Positions 1 to 12,600 of a DNA stretch of 64,000 bases are shown piece by piece (the first letter of the stretch is position 1; the number at the start of each line of letters is the position of its first letter). Both the position numbers and the translations under genes were made by a program. The DNA is taken from the NCBI GenBank assembly GCA_031310005.1, contig CM062384.1, positions 1,860,001 through 1,924,000 of the forward strand, in the 5' to 3' direction. The notes under the pieces are model-generated. The model was not told the origin of the DNA and did not search any database. It worked only from the letters and a program-made list of their open reading frames with translations. Origin of the DNA: Dactylellina haptotyla. Taxonomy: Eukaryota; Ascomycota; Orbiliomycetes; Orbiliales; Orbiliaceae.

Positions 1-394
1 TAAATAATTATTTATTTATCTTTTAATTTAAATAAATAATATAAAAATTTTAAAAAGTTTGTTTATTTATATATTTTATTTATGCAAATATATAAAAAAA
101 ATGAATTTTTTAAAAAATATTTTATAATACTTATATATATAAGACTATTATTAAAATTAATAAAGTATTTTTATCTTTATCAATTAAACTTAAATATAAT
201 TTAATATATTTAATTATTTTTATTTTATTATTATTATATATTTTAGGTAAACTATTTTTGATACCTTATAATTTTTTATAATTTTATATATATTTTTATT
301 AAGAAACTTAAATATTTTAAATAGAAAGAGAGTTTTGTATATCCTAATATTGTATATTTATACCATTACATTAAATAATATATAAAGTATAACA
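1..394 (+). repeat. 5' LTR of left element, 3' portion only
   Basis: Direct repeat of 8001-8394. It ends at the terminal ACA (392-394). Its last 24 bases have lost the CG-containing terminus that its 3' partner keeps. Confidence 0.85.
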
Positions 395-3300
395 TTTTGA
401 TTGATTATCTCTTAATTAAAAAATATATATATATGATGATACCTTTTAATTTAGAAAATTTTATAATCTTAAAAATAAGATTATAAACAAAAAAATAATT
501 ATCTTTATTTATATAATATTTAAACGAATAAATTGAAAATTAAGTTTTACAAAATTAATTAAATATTTTTATATTTATAAAATAAAAAAAAATATTATTT
601 TTATCCCTATTAATCCTTAAAATTAATTTATTTAAAAATAAAAACAAAATTTCAATTATCAATAATAAAATCTATTTTAATATTATTATATAAATATAAA
701 GAAAAACCATATACATTTAATAAAGTTATTGATAATTTAGTTAAAATTATTATCCCAAATAATAATAAATATTTATAAAATTTAGAAATAATTACAAAAA
801 TTTTAAAAGAATTTAAAAATGGTTATTATAATTTAAACAATTATTAAAATTTATAAAGATATACAAAGCATATTTGAAATGATTGGAGGAAAAATAGTAT
901 TAATTATTTTAGGATTTAGTTAAAAATTAAATAAAATTTATTTTTATTTTATATTAAATAAGAATAGATTTTATTATAAATTAGTTTTAATTTTGGAAAT
1001 TTAGAAAATTTTGACAAAATTTTAATAATAATAATAAAAGATATTTTAATAATTTTAATAATTTTTAGTAAATTTTATTAATTTATTCCAATTTTTATCT
1101 ATTATAAAGAAGTGAAAGTATTAAATTTTAATAAATTTAACAACTCACTATATAAATTTAATTAATTTATTTAATAAATTACTATTATCTTTTATTTTAG
1201 TATTAATAATTTAAAAATGATAAAAATAAAATTTGTTTTTTTCATATTTCTTATTAAAATCATTTTTATATTTATAATTTTTATTTTATGTAATATAAAA
1301 ATAGGAAAAATAAAAATAAAAAGTTAATAATAATTATATTGTTTAAACCTTTACCAATTATTTATATTTTATTAAAAACTTAAATAATTATATAAATATT
1401 AAAACAAAATTAAAGAAGTTTTTATATTATTTAAAATTTATAATAAATTAAATTTGTTAAAGAATATTTCTAAATTATTAATATTCATATTTTTATAATC
1501 GGGTATATAGTAGAATAATTGATTTATTATATTAAAAAAGGATTAAAATTTATATAAAAATAAAAAATTATTAAGATGATTATATATAATTTAAAGATTT
1601 AATATTATATAATTAAAAATTTGATTATAAAATTCAATGATAATTATTTTTGAGAATATAAAATAAATATTTTTTAAAATTATAATAATTATAATTGATT
1701 CCCTAATTTTTAAGGGAATTGTTTAAATTAACAAAATAATCAATTTGGATTTCATAATAATAGTTAAGGAAATTGATTATCTTATAATTTAAGAAATTAT
1801 CCTATGATAAATTAAAGTTGACTGTTTTAAAATTAGAATAATCCGTTATATGTTTCTTAAAATAATTATTAAAGACCAAATAATTAATAATAATAAAATG
1901 GAAATAATTAAATTTTAAAAAACACTTTTAAACTATTTTCTATGGAATTAGGAAAAATCTAAAATTAAAATTAATGATTAGGGAATCGTCTTTTAAAATC
2001 CAACAAACCAATATATTACTAATGTAATAAAGAAGAATATATTAAATAAAATTATCTAATTAATTAATATTTAAAAAATGTTAAAATAGCTAATTAAAAA
2101 ATATTATAAAAATAATATAATTATAAAAAATATTAAGAAAACTATAATAAGTATATTAAAAAATATAAAAACAATTATTAGTAGTTTAAAAAAGAATTTT
2201 AAAAAAAATAATAATTTAATATTACTTTTATTAAGTTAATAAAAAAAATTTTTCTAGTGTTGATTTAATTGTTTTTCAAATTTTAACTGTATTAAAAAAA
2301 ACTTGAACTTTTATTTTATTTATTGTTTTATTTAAAATATATACTTTTTAAGAATCAAAAACCAAAAATATTTAATAAGAAAATAAAATTAAACTTATTA
2401 TAAAAGAATATTATTTTAAATAAGAAAATTTTTTTTAAAGGAGCTATATATTTATAATTTATCTAAAATTTTTTAAATAATTTATAAAAAAACTTGTTTA
2501 TAATAAATCTTAAAAATTTTATATTATTATAAATTAAAAATTTATTTTTAAAAATAATTTAAAATTATATAAAATTAAACTATAAAAGTTATATTTTTAA
2601 TAATCAACCTTTTAATAAAAAAAAAATATAATAATTATATGAATTGAATGTTAAAAAAATTAATAGAAATTGTAAAAATAAATATTACATCTAAATATTA
2701 AAAAAATTAATATCTTAAATAATTTATTTTATTTGGTATTGGATTTATAAAATATGGATATTCAATATTTCATATTGATAATAATAGGAATTGGTTTTAG
2801 TTTATCAATCAATGTGTAAAATTTTACAGAATATATCAATATTAACTATATAGATATCCTAATATAAATCCTGTTAAATTTATATATTAAAATTATATAA
2901 ATTAAATAATCACTTTTAACTACAAATATGCAAAAAAATAATAAAGAAATTTTTATAAATTTTATTAATAAATTATTTATTTTGTAATACTCTATTATTA
3001 TAAAATTAAACTAATATAAGATTATAAAATATATTAATCTTATATAAAAAATTATAATATTATCAAAATAATATTAAAAATTAATATTATAGGAATTGAA
3101 AAAAAAGAAAAAAAATATTAATTTTATAAATTAAAACCTTTTAATTATTGTTTTTATAATAAGGATTTATATGTTTATATTAATTGTGTATAAAAATAGA
3201 TTAATATTACTTTTATAATATATTGGAAGAAATTTTTAAGATTATATATTTGTAAAAATTATTTAAATTGTAAATAATAATTTTATTATAAAAAAAATTT

Positions 3301-3544
3301 AAGATTTTATATTTAAAATTATTAATAAAATACTTTGATTCTAATAGGAATGTTATTTAGTTTTTAAAAATAAAAAAAAGCAAAAAATATTGTTAATAAC
3401 ATAGAATTTGATAATATCAAATGGTATAATATTTTAAATTAAAAAAGTTTTGGATAGTGATGTATATTGAATTATTTAACTTTAGCTTTATTAAAAAAAA
3501 ACCTGATAGAATTTTTAACCAAATTAAAAAATAATACTTTCAAA

Positions 3545-3883
3545 TATTTTACACTATTAATGGAAATTTTATGCAAACTCTTGTAGATAGTAAAACAAAA
3601 ACTACATATATTTTAGAAAAATATATTAAAAAATATAATTTTTTTGTATGATTTAAAAACATTATGTATAATATTATTACTTTTAAAAAAAAAATTTTAA
3701 AAATAATTAAATACGAAATCGACATTATCCTTATTATTAATAAATATTTTAAAAAATGAGTTATTGATATTTTTAATTTTATTAATGATGATCTTATTTT
3801 AGGATATAATTGGTTAGAAGATTACAACCTAATCATAAATTTTAAAAATAAAATAATTAAATTTATTTATTATAAATGTTAAC
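3545..3883 (+). pseudogene. Retrotransposon aspartic protease remnant
   Basis: One frame still reads an LVDS core followed by a region ending ILGYNWL, which matches the LVDSGA and ILGMDWL landmarks of Ty3/gypsy proteases. The Gly after the active-site DS is replaced by Lys, as expected from G-to-A change. Two in-frame TGA codons probably derive from TGG. A TAA closes the frame at about 3882. Not functional. Confidence 0.75.
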
Positions 3884-4627
3884 AAAACCCATATTAAATT
3901 TAATAAATAATTTATAAATAATTAAAAAAAATTTATTTATAATTTATAAAATATTTTTCTAATAAAGAAATCTATCATTATTTTTATAATAAATTTAATA
4001 TTTTTAAATAAATATGGTTTAAAACTAAAATATTATAAAATTATTAAAAAATTATTAAAAATATTTTATTTTTAAAATTTTAAAATAGATCCTAAGTAGA
4101 TTTGAATTTTTAAAAATCAAAAATAAAAATATATTATCATTATTTAATAAATTTATTTATAAAATATTATTATAAGAAAGCATTATTTCTAAATTCTTAC
4201 TTATTTATATTTATATAAAAGAAAAATTTAAAATATTTAAAAATATATTAAAAAAATTTATGAAAAGGATATATTTGTTTTTAAAATTCTTTATAAAATA
4301 TTTAATTTTTTTATTTTGAAAAATAAAAATTATAAATTTATATTAATTATTGAAATTATTGAAGTTTTAATATTATTATTATTAAAGATTGTAATAGTTT
4401 ACCTTAAATTAATGAATTATTAAATTGTTTTATTAAAATAATTTATTTTATTAAATTTAATATTATTATTGTTTATTATAATTTATAAATTATTTTAAAA
4501 AATATTTAAAATAGTATTTAAATATTGATATAATTTATTTAAATATTTAATTATGTTTATAAAATTAATTAATGTTTTGGTATTTTTAAATTTTTATAAA
4601 TTATATATTAAAAATTATATTAATAAA

Positions 4628-4670
4628 ATATATATTATTTATTTTAATGATATATTAATTTATAATATAA
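4628..4670 (+). pseudogene. Reverse transcriptase active-site remnant
   Basis: The frame at 4640-4663 reads YFNDILIY, matching the Ty3/gypsy consensus YxDDILIY with one catalytic Asp changed to Asn (GAT to AAT). Flanking sequence is interrupted by stops on both sides, so only the core motif is claimed. Confidence 0.8.
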
Positions 4671-5789
4671 ATTTTAAAAATATTAATAATATATCATTAC
4701 TATCCTTAAAATATTAGATAAATATAATTTTAAGATTAAATTAAAAAAATAAAATTAAAATTATAAAATATAAATTTTTTAAAACTATTATTATAATTAA
4801 AAAATTAAAATGGATTTTAAAAAATTAATATAATTTAAAAATGATTCTAATTTTAAAATATTAAAAATATTTAAGTTTTTTAAAATTTTATAATTATTAT
4901 TAATGATTTATCAAATAATATAATTATATGTTTATTGTTTTTTAAATTAATAAAAATAAACATATATTTTAAAATGATTTTTAATTGAATATACATTTTT
5001 AATATATTTAAAAAAATTATTTTTAATTTTTATTTTTAAATTATATAATTTTGATTTATTTATTAAAATCAAAATAAATATTTTTAATATTACACTAAAA
5101 ACTTATCTATATCAATTATAATTAATTTAAAAATAATATTTTATTATTTATTTTTCTTATAAATTTAATATAATTAAACTATAATATTTATTTATAATAA
5201 AAAAATAATAATTATTGTTTAAATTTATAAAATATAGAAAGTGTATTTTAAATAAAAACTTTTTATAATATATTTGGATTATAAGAATTTTATTTATTTT
5301 TTATTTTTTAAAATTTTAATTAATAGTAAATTTATTAGTAAAATTTATTAATTAGTATAATATAAAAATTATATATTATAAAAAAAAATTTTAAACCAAC
5401 ATTATTAATTAACAACTTGATTTAATAACTAAAATCCAATTAAATAAAAAAGCTATCCTCAAAAAAAGTAATATATAATTATTTTAATTAATAAAACTTT
5501 TAATTTTACTTTTTATATTTTAAAAATTAATTTATAAAAATTTTAAATAAAATTATCAAAAATATTTTATAATAAAAAATATTATTAAAAATTTTAATAT
5601 TTTAGATTATTTTATAATAAAAGAATTTATTTTTTTAAAAATTTTTTTATATTTTTATTAAAATTTTAATAATAATTTATTAAATAATATTATAATATAT
5701 TAATTTATAAACATTTAAAAATTGAATATATTTAGGAATTTTTAATTAAATTTTATTTTTGGTTTTAAATACGATAATATATTAAATAA

Positions 5790-5845
5790 TATATTAAAAT
5801 TTATAATATATATTGTTAAAATAAATTTAATTAATATTTATTTTA
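5790..5845 (+). pseudogene. Possible integrase zinc-finger remnant
   Basis: A decayed frame reads a YIK...YCxNK-like stretch where the second Cys pair of an integrase HHCC finger would lie, between reverse transcriptase and chromodomain. The match is weak and rests mainly on position and order. Confidence 0.35.
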
Positions 5846-6704
5846 TAAAAATTATAATTTTATAATATATTTTTAAAATTATTATGTTTTTAAAAACTTT
5901 TTATAAATATTATTTATAATAAAATTCTAATCATCACCTATAAATTTAATAAAATAATAATTTTAAAATTATAGAATTTTAAATAATTTATTATAAAATT
6001 TAAATAAATTTATAATAAATAAATCTTTAGTTAATATAGATTATAATTTAAATATATTTATGATAAAAATATATTATTTATTAATAAATTTTAAAACTTA
6101 ATCAAAAATTAAATTAATATTAAAATTAATATTATTAGTAAAAAATGCACTTAAATAAATAAAACTATAAAATAAATTATCCAAACTATTAAAATATAAT
6201 TAAAAATTTTTTAATATAGTATAAAATAATTAAATTAAATTACTATTATATTTTAAATTTATTTATAATATATTTAAATATTTATTTATTAAGTATATAT
6301 TTTATAAAATATTTAAAAATAGAACCTTACCACAATATTATTTTTATATTACCTAAGGAAATAATTTTAAAAATAAAAAATATATTAACAACATAAAAAT
6401 TTTTATAAAAATTTATAAAAAATTTTAATTTATAATAAAATATATATTATATTATTATAATTAGTGATATATAAAGTATTTTTTAAAAAAAAATAAAGTA
6501 TATTTATTTGCTAAATATATTAAATGGAAAAAATGATAAAATAAAAATTAGATTATTAAAAATATAAATCTTTTATTATTATTAAAAATTTAATAATAAT
6601 ATTTTTAAATTTAAAATCCTAAAATTTATCTAAATTTATCAATTTTTTTATATTTTACTCTTAGAATTAGCCTTTTAGGTTTAAAAGATTTAGAAAATAA
6701 AAAT

Positions 6705-6830
6705 TAAAATATGAAGATTATATAAAATATGAATTCAAAAAATCTCAATAAATTTAATGAAAATAATAAATATTTAATTAAATGGTTATTATTATATGGA
6801 CTTTAAAATAATAAATAAATCTTTAAATAT
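6705..6830 (+). pseudogene. Chromodomain remnant at the pol C-terminus
   Basis: One frame retains NKYLIKW, which matches the YLVKWKGY core of chromodomains, about 1 kb before the 3' LTR. This is the expected place in chromoviral gypsy elements. The right element carries the same segment in reverse complement near 10690-10790, with the Trp codon mutated to a stop. Stops and probable indels follow the core. Confidence 0.6.
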
Positions 6831-7830
6831 AACTTATTTTTTATTATTATTCAAATTTATTTTTAGTAAAAAATTATAATATAATTTACAAAAAAAAAAT
6901 ATAAATGATTAAAAAAAATTTAATTTTAAAATTAATAATTAATAAAATTACCTATAGTTTCTTAATAAATTTGTACTATTTTTTTTTTAATAAAAATTAT
7001 GTTTGTATTTTTATAAGATTTAATTTTTATTTGTTTAGTTATTTTTTCTTACTCAACCAATTGTTTTAATAAATTATTTTTATGAATAATTGTTTTTATA
7101 TATTTCATTTTCAATAACTTTAGTTTTTTACATTTTCTTATAATTTTTGTTTAAATTTTAAACACTTTTTGTTGTATTAGAATTTGTTTTTTTTTTAATT
7201 TTTTTAATTTCTTTTCCTTATCCTCTACTTGACGATTTAGCCGATCTATTATAAAATAATTAGTACAGGAATCAGACATAAGAATTTAAGAAAACATCTA
7301 TGCAAATCTACCAAATAACCACGCCACCCATTTTGAATATAAATGGAATAGCTTATATTCCCAGATATAACAAAACAAAAATGATTATTTTAAATGCAAA
7401 ACTTACAAAGAAGAAAAACAAGGATATTAAAATTTTTAATTTGATTAGTTTAAATATTATAATATTAATAAAAAATTTATTTAAATTTTTTTTAATGTTT
7501 ATTTATTAGTATTATTATTTTTAAAAATATATTAATTACTTATATTTGTAAAAATATTTTATGGTTTAAATTTTTATTTTATTATTTTAATTTAATTATT
7601 ATATTTTTATATATGTATGATTATATAAGTATTTATTTTAAAATAAATTTTATATTATAATATAGATTATTGTTTTATATAGATTTAATTTTAATATAAA
7701 AATTAATAATATATAAAATTAAATTTTTATATAGGAATAATAATAGTATATTATTATTTTATATTTAATTATTATTATTTATATAAAATTTTAGATTTTA
7801 TAAAAAGTTATTTATATAGAAATCTATTTT

Positions 7831-7844
7831 AAAAAAAAGGATAG
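7831..7844 (+). other. Polypurine tract of left element
   Basis: Uninterrupted A/G run directly upstream of the inferred 3' LTR start at 7845. A corresponding pyrimidine run adjoins the LTR of the right element at 9664-9677. Confidence 0.6.
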
Positions 7845-8394
7845 TATTATAAATTATAAATTTTAATAATATAAATATTTATATTTTATTTTATATTATA
7901 TTATTTTAATTTTTACTACTATATTTTATATTTATAAATATATATTATTTTAATATATTTATTTATAAAGCTTATATACTTATTTAATATATTATATTAT
8001 AATATAATATAAATAATTATTTATTTATTTTTTAATTTAAATAAATAATATAAAAACTTTAAAAAATTTATTTATTTATATATTTTATTTATGTAAGTAT
8101 ATAAAAAGAATAAATTTTTTAAAAAATATTTTATAATATTTATGTATATAAAATTATTGTTAAAATTAATAAAATATTTTTATTTTTATTAATTAAATTT
8201 AAATATAATTTAATATATTTAATTATCTTTATTTTATTATTATTATATATTTTAAATAAATTATTTTTAATATTTTATAATTTTATATATATTTTTTATT
8301 AAAAAACCTAAGTATTTTAAATAGAAAGAGAGTTTTATATATTCTAATATTACATATTCATACCATTACATTAGGTAGCGTACGAAGTGTAACA
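7845..8394 (+). repeat. 3' LTR of left element (550 bp)
   Basis: Its start was aligned to the well-preserved outer LTR end of the right element (TGTCACAGAC, read on the minus strand at 17656-17665). Its end is ...GTGTAACA at 8394. The last 24 bases keep GTAGCGTACG, whereas the 5' LTR copy is fully A/T at the same place. Confidence 0.8.
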
Positions 8395-9112
8395 AAAATT
8401 ATTATTTTATATATTTTTAAAACTACATAAATATTATATTAATACTGTTATAAATTAAAGTATAAAGATTATATATTAAACTATATAAGTTAGGTTCACT
8501 TATACTATTTTATATATATATCTATAGAACAAACTTGATGTATTATAGTAGTTTTAGATTATTAAATATCAATTTTACAAACTTATACCTATATATGATC
8601 AGTGATACTGCTATAACTGAAGCTTCTACAATATTAAAATATATTTAATATTTTTATAATATATTTAAAATTAATACTTCCTATTTTATTAAATACTAAT
8701 TATAATAAAAATCTTAATATTAATATTATAATCATTAATAATAAATAAAAATAAAAAATAAAAATAATTATTAATAAAAAAACTATACACTTATATAATC
8801 ACCCAATTATTAAAATAAATTATTTATTATTTATTAAATATTTAATTTATTAAAAAAATTAAAGTTTTAAATATAATATTTAAATTAATAAAAAATAAAT
8901 TGGAATATATTTAAAAATTAATTAATATTTATAAATAAATTTATTAAATTTAAAAAATATTTTTTTTATATAAAGCCAATTTAATTATAATACTTTTATT
9001 TATTTTTTATATATATTATATATAATAATATTCATTACTTTTTTTTATTTTTATTTATTTATTTAATAAAACTTTATATTATATTATATAAATTATTATT
9101 AAATAGTTAGTT
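8395..9112. other. AT-rich spacer between the two retrotransposons
   Basis: 718 bp with no open frame of note and no similarity seen to either element's interior. It ends in TAGTT, the left target-site copy of the right element, so it was contiguous with 17671 onward before that insertion. A slightly less AT-rich patch lies near 8480-8640; nothing in it is recognised. Confidence 0.6.
9108..9112. repeat. Target-site duplication, left copy (TAGTT)
   Basis: Identical to 17666-17670 and directly abuts the LTR terminus TGTTACAC at 9113. Confidence 0.8.
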
Positions 9113-9663
9113 TGTTACACTCCGTACGCTACCCAATATAACAGTACAAATATATAATATTAAAATATGCAAAACTTTCTTTTTATCTAAGATACCTAAA
9201 TCTCTTAATAAAAAATATATATGGGATTATAAAATATTAAAAATAGTTTACTTAAAATATATAATAATAATAAAATAAAGATAATTAAATATATTAAATT
9301 ATATTTGAATTGATTAATAAAAATAAAAATATTTTATTAATTTTAATAATAATCTTATATATATAAATATTATAAAATATTTTTTAGAAAATTCATTCTT
9401 CTCATATATTTATATATATAAGATATGTAAACAAATAAATTTTTTAATATTTTTATATTATTTATTTAAATTAAAAGATGAGTGAATAAATATTTATATT
9501 ATACCATAGTATAATATATTAAATAATTATATAGGTTTTATAGATTAAATATATTAAAAATAATATATATTTATAAATATAAAATATAATAATAAAAATT
9601 AAAATAATATAATGTAAGATAAAGTATAAATATTTATATTATTAAAATTTATAGTTTATAATA
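9113..9663 (-). repeat. 3' LTR of right element (551 bp)
   Basis: The outer 33 bases keep G and C (TGTTACACTCCGTACGCTAC...). The inner end at about 9605-9663 is A/T only. Confidence 0.85.
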
Positions 9664-12600
9664 TTATCTTTTTTTAAAATAAATTTTCATATTAATAACT
9701 TTTTATAAAATTTAAAATTTTATATAAATGATAATAATTAGATATAAAATAATAATATACTATTATTATTCCTATATAAAAATTTGATTTTATATATTAT
9801 TGGCTTTTGTGTTAAAATTAAATTTATATAAAATAATAATTTATATTGTAATATAAATTTGTTTTAAAATAGGTGTTTATATAATTATACATGTATAAAA
9901 AGTGTAGTAGTTAAATTAAAATAACCAAATAAAATTTAAATTATAAAATATTTTTATAAGTATAAATAATTAATATATTTTTAAAAATAATAATATTAGC
10001 AAACAAATATTTAAAAAAATCAAAACAAACTTTTTATTAATATTATAATGTTTAGACTGATTGGATTAAAAATTTTAATATTTTTACTTTTTTTTTTTAT
10101 AAATTTTATATTTAAAATAATTATTTTTGCTTTATTATGTTTAAAAATATAAACTATTCTATTTATACTTAAAATAAACAACATAATTATTTGGTAGATT
10201 TATGTAAATATTCTTAGATTCTTATATTTAATTTCCATACTAATTATCTTATAGTAAATTAATTGGATCATTAGGTGGAAAATAAGGAAAAAGAGTTAGA
10301 AAAATTAAAAAAAAAATTTTTTTAATATAATAGAAAGCGTTTAAAATTTAAATAAAGATTATAAGGAAATGTAAGAAGCTAAAATTATTAAAAATAAAAT
10401 ATATAAAAGTAATTATTTATAAAAATAACTTATTAAAATAATTAACTAAGTAGGAAAAAATAGCTAAATAAATAATAATTAAATTTTATAAAGACACAAA
10501 TATAATTTTTACTAAAAAAAAAAATAATGTAAATTTATTAAAAAATTATAAATAATTTTATTAATTATTAATTTTAAAATTCAACTTTCTTTAATCATCC
10601 ACATTTTTTTTTTATAAATTATATTATAGTTTTTTATTAAAGGTAGATTTAAATAATAATAAAAAATAAATTATATTTAAAGATTTATTTATTATTTTAA
10701 AATCCATATAATAGTAATTATTTAATTAAGTATTTATTATTTTTATTAAATTTATTAAAAATTCTTTCAAATTTATATTTTATATAATTTTCATATTTTA
10801 GTTTTTTTTTTTTAAGTTTTTTTTTAAGTTTGGAGGGATTGGTTTTAAAAATAAAATATAAAAAAATTAATAAATTTAAATAAATCCTAAAATTTTAAAT
10901 TTAAAAATATTATTATTAAATTTTTTGGTGATAATGAAAAATTTATATTTTTGATAATCCAATTTTTATTTTATTATTTTTTCCATTTAATATATTTAAT
11001 AAATAAATATATTTTATCTTTTTTAAAAATACTTTATATATTATTGATTATAATAATATAACATACATTTTATTATAAATTAAAGATCCTTCTATAAATT
11101 ATTATAAAAATTTTTATATTATTGATATGTTTTTTATTTTTAAATAATTTTTCTTAAATATTATAAAAATAATATTATAATAAAAATTTATTTTTAAATA
11201 TTTTATAAAATATATATTTAATAAATAAGTATTTTAATATATTATAAATAAATTAAAATATAATAATAGTTTAATTTAATTTTATTTTATACTATATTAA
11301 GGAAATTTTAATATATTTTAATAATTTAGATAATTTTATTTTATATTTTATTTGTTTAAACATATTTTACTAATAATATTAATTTTAATATTAATTTAAT
11401 TTTTTTGATTAAATTTTAAATTTACTAATAAATAATATATTTTTATTATAAATATATTTAAATTATAATTTATATTAATTAAAATTTGTTTATTATAAAT
11501 TTACTTAAATTTAATTATAATTATTTAAAATTTTATAATTTTAAAATTATAATTTTATTAAATTTATAAATAATAATTAAAATTTTATTATAAATAATAT
11601 TTATAAAAAAATTTCTTAAAAAGGTATTTTTTATATAAAAATTATAAAGATTATTTAAAATAATTTAAAATATATTATAAGATTATAATTTTTATAAAAA
11701 TAAATGTTGATTAAATTTGTTTTAATAATATATATTATAAATTTTAATATATTATTTAATATATTATTGTATTTAAAATTAAAAATAAGATTTAGTTAAA
11801 AGTTTTGGGTATATTTAATTTTTAGGTGTTTATAGGTTAATATATTATAATATTATTTAATAATTATTAGAATTTTAATAAAAATATAGAAAATTTTTAA
11901 AATAATTTAAAATATTAAAATTTTTAATAAAATTTTTTATAATAAAATATTTATTATAATTTTATTTAAAATATTTTATAAATTAATTTTTTAAAATATG
12001 GGAGTAAGATTAAAAATTTTATTAATTAAAATAATTATATATTATTTTTTTAAAAATAATTTTTTATTAAATTAGATTTTAATTATTAAATTAAATTATT
12101 AATTAATAATATTAGTTTTAAAATTCTTTTTTTTTATAATATATAATTTTTATATTATATTGATTGATAAATTTTATTAATGGATTTATTATTTGCTGAG
12201 ATTTTTAAAAATAAAAAGTAAATAAAGTTTTTATAATTTAAATATATTATAAAAATTCTTTTGTTTAAAAATATATTTTTATGTTTTGTATGTTTGAATG
12301 ATAGTTATTAATTTTTATTATGGATGGGGTATTATAATTTAATAGTATTAAATTTATAAAATAGGTAAGCAATAAAATATTATTCTTAATTTAGTTATAG
12401 TTGATATAGATAAATTCTTAATATAATATTAAAATATTTATTTTAATTTTAATAAATAAATTAAAATTGTATAGTTTAAGGATAAAATAAAATAATTCTT
12501 TAAATATATTAAAAATATATATTTAATTGGGAATCATATTAAAATATATATTGATTTTTGTTAGTTTTGAAAAAATAATAAATATATGATTATATTACTT

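Larger units (their letters stand above)
1..8394 (+). mobile_element. Left Ty3/gypsy chromovirus LTR retrotransposon, decayed, 5' end outside window
   Basis: The stretch 1-394 matches 8001-8394 almost base for base, so these are the two LTRs of one element in + orientation. Between them, remnants appear in the Ty3/gypsy order protease, reverse transcriptase, integrase, chromodomain. Every frame is riddled with stops, and the whole element is nearly pure A/T. Replacements seen are of the G-to-A and C-to-T type, for example Asn for the first Asp of the reverse transcriptase active site. That is the signature of repeat-induced point mutation (known for Pezizomycotina; inferred here). The element cannot encode protein now. 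The 5' LTR is truncated by the window edge, so its left target-site copy cannot be seen. Confidence 0.9.

Noticed and set aside
7300-7509. 69-codon open frame inside the left retrotransposon
   Set aside because: It lies in a slightly less AT-rich patch just before the 3' LTR. The same patch in the right element is closed by stops, and composition is Ile/Lys/Asn only. It is a chance opening in decayed sequence.
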